This document shows positions 46,204-55,997 of a DNA stretch of 64,000 bases, piece by piece; position 1 is the stretch's first letter, and the number at the start of each line of letters is the position of its first letter. Below the pieces are notes generated by a model. It was not told the origin of the DNA and searched no databases. It saw only the letters and a list, made by a program, of their open reading frames with translations. Source of the stretch: Chara braunii (taxonomy: Eukaryota > Streptophyta > Charophyceae > Charales > Characeae). The stretch is taken from contig BFEA01000637.1 of NCBI GenBank assembly GCA_003427395.1, forward strand, positions 529,638 through 593,637, written 5' to 3'. The position numbers and the translations under genes are program-made.

Positions 46204-47540
46204 AACAAGTTGGACCCCAGACATCCAGGAGGTATGAGACTTCTTGCTCTTAAACATGATGAAAAAATAAAGGTGGAAAAAAGAAGAAAGACTATCGTGA
46301 ATGTTCATCTTCTCATTGATGAGCTGCCTGATGAACTAGTACAGAAAACAAGTGATCCTCATACCACGAATGAGTTGTCTCTGCAATCTTTAACATTGAC
46401 AGAGGATGTGTCAGACAAGGTTTCTACAAATGAGCCTCCATTGGAAGAGAATCTTACTTTTCAGAATCCTTCTGAATTAGTAGAATCTCCTTTCAATGAA
46501 AAGATTCGCTTTCTGGTAAACATGATGTCATTTGATGGTGATCTATCTCCAGAACTCGTCATGAAACTCAATGTCATGCTTGGTGAAGTGAGGAATCTTC
46601 AAGCACGCATGACGCCTCAAATGATAGAGGAAAGGAAAAAAAAGAAGGTTGAGGAGTCACTAATTAATATTCTTGATGACCCAAAGCCAGAACTTCCCCA
46701 TAAAAAGAATGAACAATGAAGAAAGATAAAATTTACTCTCAAGAGTGATTTGGAAGATGGAACAATGATTTATGATATAATTACTAAAATGCTGGAAGAG
46801 ACAGAAGTGACTTTGTCCTTCAAGGAAACAATAACACTAGCACCCAAGTTGAGAGAAAAAATGAAGAAGCTGATTGAGAAGAATAAATTAGAAGTTAATT
46901 TACTTGGGATCAGTTTTTCCCAGCCAGGTGAACAGGTCACTGCCAGGTTGCACGATGAGATTTGCAACCATGGGATGTGGGCACCTAACTATTCGTATTA
47001 ATCAAGTGAAGATTATAACCTTAGTGGACTCTGGGGTAGAGATGATACTCATTTCACGAAGAACATTGGAGGCTTGTGACTTATCTACTGATAGACCTGC
47101 ACAAAATATACTGAGTAATATTGTAGGAAAACTTTTTGTGGCAGGATTTATTCATAATCTGCCTATCAGTGGAATTATTGGGTTTTATAGTGCCAGATCT
47201 GGACCATGACTGTATCTTGGGAACTCCATTCCTGAATAGAATGGAGGCGGTCCAATTTTTCAGTCATGATGGGTCATCCTGGATTGCCTTACAAGATTCT
47301 AAGACTTCTCAGGAACAGACCTTTATGGTCTGCACTAAAAATAATTTCAAGCACCGATTGTCAGCCAATTCAATCAGGAAAGAAGAGTCTACTGAAAAGA
47401 TTAGGAGACTAATAGAAGAAGGCGAACAAGAGGTTAAAGAAGAATTTTTTGTGGGTATTAATCAAGTTTCAAAAATGATAAAACCCTTGGTAACCTCGAG
47501 GATGAAGATGGACAAATTGAAGCATTTAAGAAAGCTGTAG
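46204..47540 (+). pseudogene. Giant element protease region
   Basis: The frame from 46210 to 47001 (one TGA at 46717-46719) is a Glu/Lys-rich linker with IDELPDELVQ and a helix ALTLAPKLREKMKKL-like segment (TLAPKLREKMKKLIEKN near 46835). In the next frame TIRINQVKIITLVDSGVEMI (near 47000) carries the Asp-Ser-Gly triad of a retropepsin. A further shift gives FIVPDLDHDCILGTPFLNR near 47190, the conserved C-terminal Leu-Gly-x-Pro signature. Two frameshifts inside the domain show it is inactive in this copy. Confidence 0.75.
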
Positions 47541-48724
47541 AGACTGCTAAGGGAGGAAATATAAAATTAAAATTTGCATCGACTCACCCTTTTTTAGGAA
47601 AATAGCCACTGGGTCAAAGAGAAAATACAAGCCCAAGGGGGTGAAGAAAAACCCGGTGGCAGTCTTAATAGAAAATGATTATGATGAAGCATTAAGAAAA
47701 AAAAGGAAAATTATTAAAGCATTAAGAGAATCTGCAAAATTGGGAAATAGAGTCACCAAAGAGAGATTTGACACAATGAAGATAGGCTCGGATCAGTTTA
47801 TCCTGCCTAAAGAGAAAAAATATATCTTCAAAACGTGTTAGGAGTTATCTGGTGCATTTTCCTTTAATGATGAAGAGAGAGGGCGGTTGGAGAGGGCGGT
47901 TGGAGAGGGCGATTGGACGTGGATATGACTAAGATGGCCAAAATTTGGACGGTTGATCATGTTTCATGGAATGATACGCTGACTCAGTATGCCTTGAAAG
48001 AAAAAGCAGAGGTTGTAAACTATCTTGACAAGAAGATTGTATCTAATGTTGTTGAGTCTGCTGATGGACCGTATACTAACCATTGGTTTTGCTTTTGGAA
48101 ACTAGGGGGTGGATAGAGATGGATACAGAATCTTCAGAAGCTCAATTCTGTGACGGTACGTGATGCAGGTAGTCTTCCTAATGCTGATCTCCTCTCTGAA
48201 TCTTTTGTTAGTCGATGCATTTATTCTCTAGTTGATTTGTACTCTGGCTATGATCAGTTTCCCATTGATCCCACTATCCGGCCAATGACTGTCATGCACA
48301 CACCAAGAGGGCTCATTCAGATGTGGTGGTACCTCAGGGTTGGACTAATGGTGTTGCAGTGATTCAAAGGGATACGATTCAAGTCATGCAAGATATTTCT
48401 CCTGAAATAATCAGCCCCTATATTGATGACAATCCTGTAAAAGGACCCCTAGTGAGGGATGAGACTTTGGTCGCAGGTGGAGTCAAAAAGTTTGTCTCGG
48501 AACATGCTGAAGGAGTAAAAATAGTCCTAGAGAGACTTCAAAAATATAATCTGACTGCCAGTGGACCAAAGTCCCTTCTCTTTCAGCCAGAGGTAATCAT
48601 CTTGGGCTTCAGATGTTTCTCAAAGGGTAGGAGTCGTGACCCCAAGAACATAGACAAGATCTTAAGCGCCTCTGCCACTCAAGAGAGTGACATATGTCAG
48701 AAGTTTTTTTGGTGTCTGTGAATT
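47541..48724 (+). pseudogene. Giant element reverse transcriptase
   Basis: After a Lys-rich linker (KRKYKPKGVKKNPVAVL near 47625) the RT begins near 47990 with VVNYLDKKIVSNVVESADGP and NHWFCFWK. Motif A is SLVDLYSGYDQFPID (near 48225) with its catalytic Asp intact. TVMHTPRGLIQM follows, then a frameshift near 48325, VPQGWTNGVAVIQRDTI, and the YIDD catalytic pair in SPYIDDNPVKGP (near 48420). The thumb region with LERLQKYNLTASGPKSLLF follows. Stops and at least three frameshifts break it. It would copy the element RNA from the tRNA primer bound at 42299. Confidence 0.8.
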
Positions 48725-48864
48725 CTGGAGGATTTTTATTCCTGATTTTGCTACCTTGCAGAGCATCTGGAGGAGATGGTAAGGCAAGGACTAATTTAGC
48801 ATGAAATGATAAAAGACAAGCCGCTGCAGAAACTCTGCAGGAAAAACTAAAAGATGGTGGTGTA

Positions 48865-49290
48865 GTGTTCGGAGTGTCATTTTATGAAGATGAGGAGGCA
48901 AGACCCTTCATCATTGAGGTCGATGGAGGACCAGTTGCTCTGGGTGGTGTGCTCATTGAGAAACATGAAAATGGGAAGGAGAGGTCTCTGAGATTTGATA
49001 GCAGGACTCTTAATTCTACAGAAAGAGGTTATACCCAATTCAGAAAAGAGTTACTGGCCATAATCCATAGCCTCAGGTGCTTCAGGCATCATGTACTAGG
49101 GAAGAGATTCATCTTGAGGACTGATGCATCTGCTGTGACTGGTGTCATTAAGAAGCACCAACGAGTAGATCCAACAGTCAGCATGTGGATTGCCTTCATC
49201 TGAACTTTTGATTTTAAGTTGGAAAAGATTCCCACTGAGAAGAACAGAGCAGATGGCCTAAGCCGTATTAAGTGGAGAAAAAAAGAAAAA
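48865..49290 (+). pseudogene. Giant element RNase H
   Basis: A 112-codon frame holds the four acidic positions in order: EVDGGPVALGGVL (Asp), RKELLAIIHSLR (Glu), LRTDASAV (Asp), and after a TGA near 49203 RADGLSRI (Asp near 49255). All catalytic acids are retained; only the single stop disrupts it. It would remove the RNA strand during reverse transcription. Confidence 0.8.
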
Positions 49291-49632
49291 GAAGATGTAA
49301 ACGGAACGATTGAAGAATCTGCTTATGTTGATAATTTTTTGAATGAGAAAGATGATGAGGATTATGAAGTACCACACTCCTACAAGTGAAGTTTGTGGCC
49401 TGAAGAGAAAGACAACTGGGGAGAGATCCCAAATGCCTATGTTTATTAATCGATTCTAAGGAACGAAGAAGAGGATGAGCCAAATGATTGGTATGTTGGA
49501 GTTAATGCAGCAGCCACTATCGGAGAAAGTTCTGGTTCAAAAGAAGAAGAAGAAGGTGAAAGGAAGGAGGAGGAAGAGATATTTTTTATTTCTGAAGAAT
49601 ATGACGAAAGCTATCAAGAGATTGATAAGAAA
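49291..49632 (+). other. Acidic linker between RNase H and integrase
   Basis: Coding-like sequence rich in Glu and Asp (SSGSKEEEEGERKEEEE-type composition) with stops. It joins the RNase H and integrase frames. Confidence 0.5.
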
Positions 49633-50898
49633 ATGGAAAAGGAACAACTAAAGGAATATTACTGTAAAAATTCAAGGAAAAAGTTCATATTAAAAAGAGG
49701 ACAACTCTTTGTGGATGGTAAGGGAGGACTACCTCCACTAAGAGTGGTCTGTGGTAGAGAAAGACAATTAGAGATAATTGCTGCTCTACATGAGGGAGTT
49801 GCTGGTGACCACAAGGCTGCTCAGGCAACTTACTCTAAGACTGTCAAACTCTACTTCTGGCTTGACATGATAGACATGATTTTTAGATTTTGTAAATCAT
49901 GTGTGTTATGTCAGAAGAGGTCTACCACGAGAATGATTGAACCTTTATTTCCCACTATTCTGGTAGAACCAGGAAGTCGAGGTCATTTAGATCTCATCAC
50001 TGTGCCATTAGGCAAGAGCGGGATGAGATATATATTGAACATGAGAGATAATTTATCTGGATACGTTGAGGCAAAAACTCTGAAAAGGAAAACAGCCGAG
50101 CAAGTGGCTGACTGGATAGAGGAAGTCTACCTCATATATCCCTTTATAAGAGAGTTTGTCTCAGACAGAAGATCAGAGTTCAGAAATGAGATTGTAAGAA
50201 GAACCACTCTTAGATTATGTGTTAGAATTCGGTATGTGACTACTTACCATCCTCAAGTGAATGCACCTGTTGAAAGAGGTCACATAACTTTGAAAGACTC
50301 ATTGGCCAAGTGGTGTGAGAGAAATCTCAGTGATTGGCCAAAAGTATTAAGAGTTGTTGTCTATGCTGACAACATAACAGTCAAGAGGACTACTGACTAT
50401 GCTCCATTTACTCTGTGGTATGACCGATATGCTACTTTGCCTATTGAGCACATTGTCAAGACGTGGTCAAGTCAAGAAAGTGACAGAGACTATTCTATTT
50501 CAGAGTTCCTCCAGATCAGAATGAGGCAAATATCAGAAGTTAATCAGGCAGTGATGAATGCTTCAGAGAGAATGACATCCAACAGATTATCAGATCAAGA
50601 GAGATGAAACAGAAAAATATATATAAGAAAAAAGAAACTGAAAGTTGGAGATGTTGTCTTTCTGTTCGACAGTTCTCTTGAGACACAATGGACTAAAAGG
50701 TTGGAGCCCAGGTGGCTTGGTCCTTACAGAATTACATGAGAAGCAGAAGATAAAGTTTATGAGATTTTAGAGATGGATGGATCCAGGGTTCACGACATGG
50801 TATCAGGGTCAAAACTTCGTAAGTTCATTTTCAGAGACCCTGATTTGGTCCCTACAGTGACCTCAAAGAGAGGAAAGAAAGGTCAGTCATCCAAGTGA
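49633..50898 (+). pseudogene. Giant element integrase (nearly intact)
   Basis: A 324-codon frame starts just before the zinc-binding HHCC domain: HEGVAGDHKAAQATYSK and CKSCVLCQKRS, with the two His and two Cys present. The catalytic core has Asp in GHLDLITVPLGKSGMRY, Asp in FVSDRRSEFRNEI, and Glu in YHPQVNAPVERGH, the full D,D,E triad. A TGA at 50605-50607 interrupts it. The same frame then continues with KLKVGDVVFLFDSS and PRWLGPYRIT, a GPY-type C-terminal domain, another TGA, and a basic tail to 50896-50898. Retention of HHCC, DDE and GPY shows a complete Ty3/gypsy integrase with only nonsense damage. Confidence 0.85.
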
Positions 50899-51756
50899 GA
50901 GAACAGTTCTAGAGAACTGAGAGAAAAGTACAGTAAAACAATGAGACAACAAGACTGAATTTTCAGCAAGCTGTGATCGTCCTTGCATGGTCAATTCAAC
51001 ATTTCAATTTTCAGCCTATCAGTTAATTTTTGTTTCAGCAAGCAACAAAGTTAGTGAGACTATATCTTTGAGGCAGTGCTACAGTCGATCCATGAGTGTC
51101 AAGTCCCTGAGAGAGGGGAAATAACTGTGAGATACATTTTTCGTGAGCATTGACACAGTGTCAAGATCAGAGAACTTATGGTTGTGGCACATCAAGAGAT
51201 GTAATCAGTAATATTCTTATGATAAAGAAAAAAGTATGATGAACATAAAAAAGTTCAGTTCTGTCTGATTAAGAGCTGTCAGCAGAAGGACTTCGTGTCT
51301 CTTACTAAGTTGTCCATCCACGAAATTCAGAGGAGGACAGATATAAAGAAACCCAACTTTACCTGACTGAGAGTTGTCAGTAGAGGGACTTCGCATTTCT
51401 TAACTAAGTTGTCTGTCTTCACTCGGATGAGGGAAGAAACCTCTTTGAGATCAGCATTTCAGTATTTCCTTGGGACTAACGGGACGTCTCTTGGAAAAGA
51501 AATTCCCAGCTGAGGGACTGGACCTCTCTGGGGCCAGCATTAAGCATCCTTCTTAAGACTGAAGGGAGGTCTCTGGGAAGGGTTTGGTGTTGGTTATCAT
51601 GTTGTTGTTGAGTGCCTCTTGAGAGTGAAGGGACGTCTCTTGAGAAATGTTTGTCCTGTTATGGGGTAGGGGCAGTCTGCTTGTGGGTTATGATATGCTT
51701 GCCTGATTGTTTGTACCGGGGGTCTTCTCTAACCTAAGGGTGCATTGATTGTCGGG
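50899..51756. other. Post-pol region with short degenerate repeats
   Basis: Two ~100-bp related blocks (about 51248-51330 and 51345-51425) share TTGTC.G.AG..GGACTTCG and ACTAAGTTGTC. Around 51470-51660 GGGACGTCTCTTG.GAAA recurs three times. No ORF is supported. Confidence 0.6.
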
Positions 51757-52761
51757 GCCAGCCAAAGCCTTACGGCAGTAGGTTGCAATCTGGTGGGGTC
51801 AGCAGGTCCCCGACGCGAGTGTCGAATTTCGTAGTCGACTTAGGTTAAGACTCATGGGATCTGACCTATGAGGTTGAAAGGGGTCAGCTGTAACCCTACC
51901 GCAGTCAGAGGATGCAATCCAGTAAGGTTCGCCAGAGCCTTGAATCGTAGTTAGACCGGGTCCTACGTTCAAAAATATGGGCGAGGCAGCCAACACCCTT
52001 GGCCAAAAACTGGTGGGTGAGCCGGTCCCCGACCGCAGTGGTCAAATCTGGGTTCGAGACAGTTTGATTAACAGGAGGTCTATTGTCATAGGGTGACCAT
52101 ACCCGCTATAGTCTGGATGTCCTGGCGAGAGTGTCAAAAGGCTGTCATACTCGAGTAGTGGGTATGCTGGTCCTGACCTGGAGGCAGGTCAAAAGGGCTG
52201 TAAAAACAAATGGTCTGACTAGTCCTGGCCTGAGGCGGGCCGAATGGGGTAGCAAGCGCCTTTGGCCAACCAAAGCCTTACCGCAGTAGGTTGCAATTTG
52301 GTGGGGTCAGCAGGTCCCCGACACGAGTGTCGAATTCCTTAGTCGACTGAGGCTAGGACTCCGGGGGTCTGCGCTATGAGGTCGAAAGGGATCAGCTGGA
52401 ACCCTACCGCAGTCAGAGGATGCAATCCAGTGAGGTTCGCCAGAGCCTTGAACTGGGGTTAGACCGGGTCCCACGTTCAAAAATTTGGGCGGGGCAGCAA
52501 GCGCCCTTGGCCAAAAACAAGTGGGTGAGCCGGTCCCCAACCGCAGTGGTCAAATCCGGGTTCGGGACAGTCTGACTGACGGGACGTCTACTGTCATAGG
52601 GTGACCAGGCCCGCTATAGTCTGGGTATCCTGGCGAGAGTGCCAAAGGGATGTCATACTCGAGTAGTGGGTATGCTGGTCCTGGCCTGGAGGCAGGTCAA
52701 AGGGGCTGTCAAGACAAATGGTCTGATTAGTCATGACCTGAGGCGGCCCGAATGAGGTATG
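51757..52761. repeat. ~505-bp tandem duplication before the 3' LTR
   Basis: Unit 1 (51757-52262) and unit 2 (52263-52761) align throughout, sharing GGTGGGGTCAGCAGGTCCCC, CCGGTCCC.ACCGCAGTGGTC and GGCCTGAGGCGG, at roughly 90% by eye. Minus-strand frames in each unit (51996-51799 and 52540-52307) are similar only because the DNA is. Confidence 0.9.
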
Positions 52762-53434
52762 TCAGACTGACGGGACGTCTGTCATTCCTGGCCAGTGGTG
52801 GGCCAAAACCAAGGCAATCAATAACTTTTAGGTGTGTAGAATTGTTTTGTTGTGTTTATTATTTTATTATTCTATTGTTTTATTACCTTATTATTTTATT
52901 TTATTCTGGGTTTTTATTTTGTTTACTTGTTGCTTGGCTGATAACTGTCGGGGAGCCTGCTTGCCTGGGCATAGTTCGTTGTCTGTGGGACTCGCTGTTT
53001 TGCAGGTATATAAAGCCTTATCCGAAGTTCCCAGACTAGAGAAATAAAACAGGGTTTGGTATCCCCTGAGTTACTTGAGGGGAGAAGACACCTCACTAAG
53101 GCCAAAAAACAGAGAAAGGGTTTGGTATGCCCTACTACCAGTATGGCGAACTGGATAAGTACCATGGGCGTTGGTATCAGATTGACAGTGCTTCTAATTT
53201 TGCAACCAAGATGAAGGTTGAGGTAACCCTTTTATACTGTAAAATTCGGACTGAGAACATGTTTCAGACCAGCCAGAGATCAAATTCAACAACAGATGAG
53301 AAATCCTTTTTAAAGTTATTTGGTGGCCGACAAGCGGCCTGGTTCACGAGGAACCTGAATCCCCGGCCTTAAGGTATTCAAACTCTCAAGCCAGGGATGT
53401 TGTGAAAGTAACGCGAAACTGGTGAAAAGAGAAT
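52762..53434. other. AT-rich spacer, no gene seen
   Basis: A TTATT-rich stretch at 52850-52920 and a repeated GGGTTTGGTATC/G motif at 53052, 53119 and (at the LTR edge) 54255. An 81-codon frame at 53127-53372 is unrecognised. Confidence 0.45.
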
Positions 53435-53896
53435 TTATAAATTTGAAAGAAAGTCGCGTTTATACAGGATGTAAAAGATGACCATGAATTCGACTTGAAG
53501 TAAAGAAAGAAAGAAGAAGATGTCGAGGAGGGTACAACCATTGGAATGAGGGGTAGAGGGAGCCGTGCAAGGAACAAAGGGGACAATCACTAGGGCCCTG
53601 CTCGCCATAGGAGTGATGGGGACTCTGGGAGTGTAAGGGGGAGAGGAAGTGCTGGGCGCGCCGTAACGCATTTCAAATATCTTTTGAAAATACTCCATCC
53701 TGTCCGGGGATGGAGTCCTCTCATACCACGCGGCTAAAGAGTGGCGAGGATAGGGTCTCAAATGAGCACCATAGCCTCATGACTCGTCTTCCTCCTCTGA
53801 GCTATATTCGTGCCGTGCTCGAGCCGGTGGCTCTTCACGTGCCTTCCCACCTCTACCACCTCTTCCTCTTCCCTGTCCTCTACGAGCTTCAGGCAT
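53435..53896 (-). pseudogene. Antisense ORF with RG-rich start between pol and 3' LTR
   Basis: On the minus strand an ATG at 53896 opens a 153-codon frame interrupted only by one TGA (53779-53777). It starts MPEARRGQGRGRGGRGG, an Arg-Gly-rich segment, followed by acidic EYSSEEEDES. It then continues PYPRHSLAAWYERTPSPDRM, a Pro/Ser/Thr-rich stretch, and a hydrophobic C terminus. Antisense ORFs in this position are known in some giant plant Ty3/gypsy elements of the Tat group. RG-rich tracts commonly bind RNA; its role here is inferred. Confidence 0.5.
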
Positions 53897-54266
53897 GGTG
53901 AGAGATCGAGCGCTGTTTAAGGAGATAAAACAGAGAGAGATGAACAACGTTGTTTAAGGAGATGAAACAGAGGGAAATGAACAACAAAGGGAACTACAAA
54001 GGGGGCAAATGTAGCGGCTCAGACCACGTTGCGATGCTGCATGCACGATAAGAGAGAAAAAAGGAAAGAGAAGAAGACGCTAAGTGAAGAAGGAGAAAGA
54101 GAGAAGAAGATGCTACGACAGGAAAAGGTTGACAGCCGCAAAATTACTGGGACGAGTCGCGACGATACACAAAAGATGAATGAGAGTGCAAAGCTATGCA
54201 TTGTTTTATACTGAGCGCCCTACGTGTTTTGACCCAGCGGGGACGCTGGGTGGGGGTTTGGTATCA
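53897..54266. other. Leader of the antisense ORF and 3' end of the interior
   Basis: Contains a purine-rich stretch (about 54040-54200) and the candidate polypurine tract. No plus-strand ORF is supported. Confidence 0.5.
54248..54256 (+). promoter_or_regulatory. Candidate polypurine tract
   Basis: GGGTGGGGG ten bases before the TG start of the 3' LTR, where plus-strand DNA synthesis is primed in LTR elements. The one T and the ten-base gap make the exact tract uncertain. Confidence 0.45.
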
Positions 54267-55339
54267 TGTCGGAGGGCGAGGTGTCCCGGCCCTCCTCTAT
54301 GTACCAAGTCCCTACTTGGTACCGGCCTTTTGCTTCGATGTTGCAACCTGTAGTCTTGATTCCTGAATCTCCACAAACCCTAGCGCTCGGACTGTACCTT
54401 GACGTGGACCGGTCCTGTTGGTGCATGCCTCAGCAAAAAGGGGGGGGTGCGCCACAAGACTTTCCTTTGGTCCACGCAGGCTCGGCGCCGTGCTGTACAG
54501 CAGAGCTCTACCGGCCTGTAGCCGTGGTAGCCGCCGGGTTCGCCCTGGGACGCGAAGGTGAAAAGACCGGCGCTGTCATTTCTACTGTGCGCCGATCGCG
54601 CCCTAGTCGGGTTATGGGTTAGGTACGTCGGTTCGCTGTTATAGTCGAATAGAAAAGGGGGCAAAAGAAGAAGAAAGAAAAAGAAAAGCAGGGATAAGAA
54701 GAGAAAAGGGAAGTCAAGTGTCAGATCCGCTCGTAGATCTGGACCCTCGCTTTAGTTTGGGGTGATCTAGTGATCTTTGACCGCAGCGGCGTTATGATTT
54801 CCCTTCTTTTCCTATTCCATTTTTATTACTATTATTACTATCATTATTATTTTTTCTCAATTTCCTTCGGTCTATCACTTCGCGGGAAGGCCAACGGTTC
54901 GAATTTCGAAGCGCGGCTGCAGTCTGTGGCCCTGACTGATTTGTCCTGTCTTTCTTGTACCGATGGTTGGGAGGCTCGATCGGGCGACGCGTGGTAGGAC
55001 CCCAAAAGAGGGGCGACCCGCGGCCGCATCAGAAGGAAGCCTATCACCCCTGAAGAGGGTCATAAGCCTCCTCCGTACCATCGGACATGGGCACCCGATA
55101 GGGGTAGGCCGACGGTTTGTTTTGAAGTGAACGGTGCGTTGTCGGTATTCTGTTATGGGACCACAGGGTCAAGCCTGCAGTAATGAGCCTTACCTGTTGG
55201 CGTCTCGCATTTCGTTTTCCCCTTCTTGTGTAGTTTGCTTTAATTTATTAATAAAAATTATAGAATATTAGAGTACAGAAGTCTGAAAAATACTCGAGAC
55301 TCTTGTTCAGAACACAGGGGTCACGATATGGAGAGAGCC

Positions 55340-55347
55340 TATAAAAG
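55340..55347 (+). promoter_or_regulatory. Candidate TATA box in 3' LTR
   Basis: TATAAAAG conserved with 25981-25988, upstream of the L1 start at 55509. Inferred from sequence only. Confidence 0.35.
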
Positions 55348-55508
55348 AGAAAAGAGGTTGGCTATCAAAGAGCTAACGGTGGGTGTCCGCGGGTTATTTC
55401 GTCGCCTTGATGCTTCTAGTCTGGTCCCGGAGGGCAGAGAAGCGAGGGCCAGTGTGAGTCATTCAAGTGCGTGCACTTGGGAGCGAGGCCTGACTATTCG
55501 GAGTGGCT

Positions 55509-55997
55509 ATGGCGGACCAAAATGGCTTACGCGGTTACCGGCCACTATATATGAGGTATTCCTGGATGTGGGAGCGAGAGGATGAGAAGGACACTGTGGT
55601 GGAGACCATACTGACCTACGGTAAGCCTGAAGGGGAGGTGAGGTTAAAAATTAATGTGTGCGACCGTAGGGAGCAAGAGATGAGGAGGGACGAAGGACTG
55701 CAGGCTGCAATCACCGAGGCGCGCAACATGGCTGACAGGAGGTGTAGGCGAGACGGGGTGAATGCGAGTATGCAGGTAACGGTCACCTACCATGAGGACG
55801 ACTCGTCAATGGGGACCACGACAAGGGAGGTACAACACAACCATAAGAACTCTGAAGGAGAGTCGGAGATGAGCGACCGAGAGACGGATGTCCAGTCCTG
55901 GCATTGGCTGGACCAGATCCGCCGAAACCACCCGCTGGCCGGCCCAGTGGAGCGCGGGCCCGAAGTGAGCTCTCGACAGCGAGGGGACAGAGGCTGA
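55509..55997 (+). CDS. L1: LTR-encoded protein of unknown function (162 aa, intact)
   Basis: The ATG at 55509 opens an uninterrupted frame to TGA 55995-55997. The start is supported by the diverged inverted copy (8808), which has an ATG at the same aligned position. The protein begins MADQNGLRGYRPLYMRYSWM and has a charged WEREDEKDTV segment, VRLKINV near residue 50, and an Arg/Glu-rich helix. Then come TVTYHEDD, an acidic ESEMSDRETD patch and a SWHWLDQIRRNHP motif, and it ends Gly/Arg-rich. Three copies are available (5' LTR, 3' LTR, inverted LTR); the inverted one is conserved mainly at the protein level. No family is recognised. The mixed charge and basic end could suit nucleic-acid binding, but this is a guess. 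Confidence 0.55.
   Translation: MADQNGLRGYRPLYMRYSWMWEREDEKDTVVETILTYGKPEGEVRLKINVCDRREQEMRRDEGLQAAITEARNMADRRCRRDGVNASMQVTVTYHEDDSSMGTTTREVQHNHKNSEGESEMSDRETDVQSWHWLDQIRRNHPLAGPVERGPEVSSRQRGDRG

Noticed and set aside
55328-55585. 85-codon ORF open in both giant LTRs (also 25969-26226)
   Set aside because: It overlaps L1 in another frame, and the diverged copy at 8.8 kb preserves the L1 frame, not this one.
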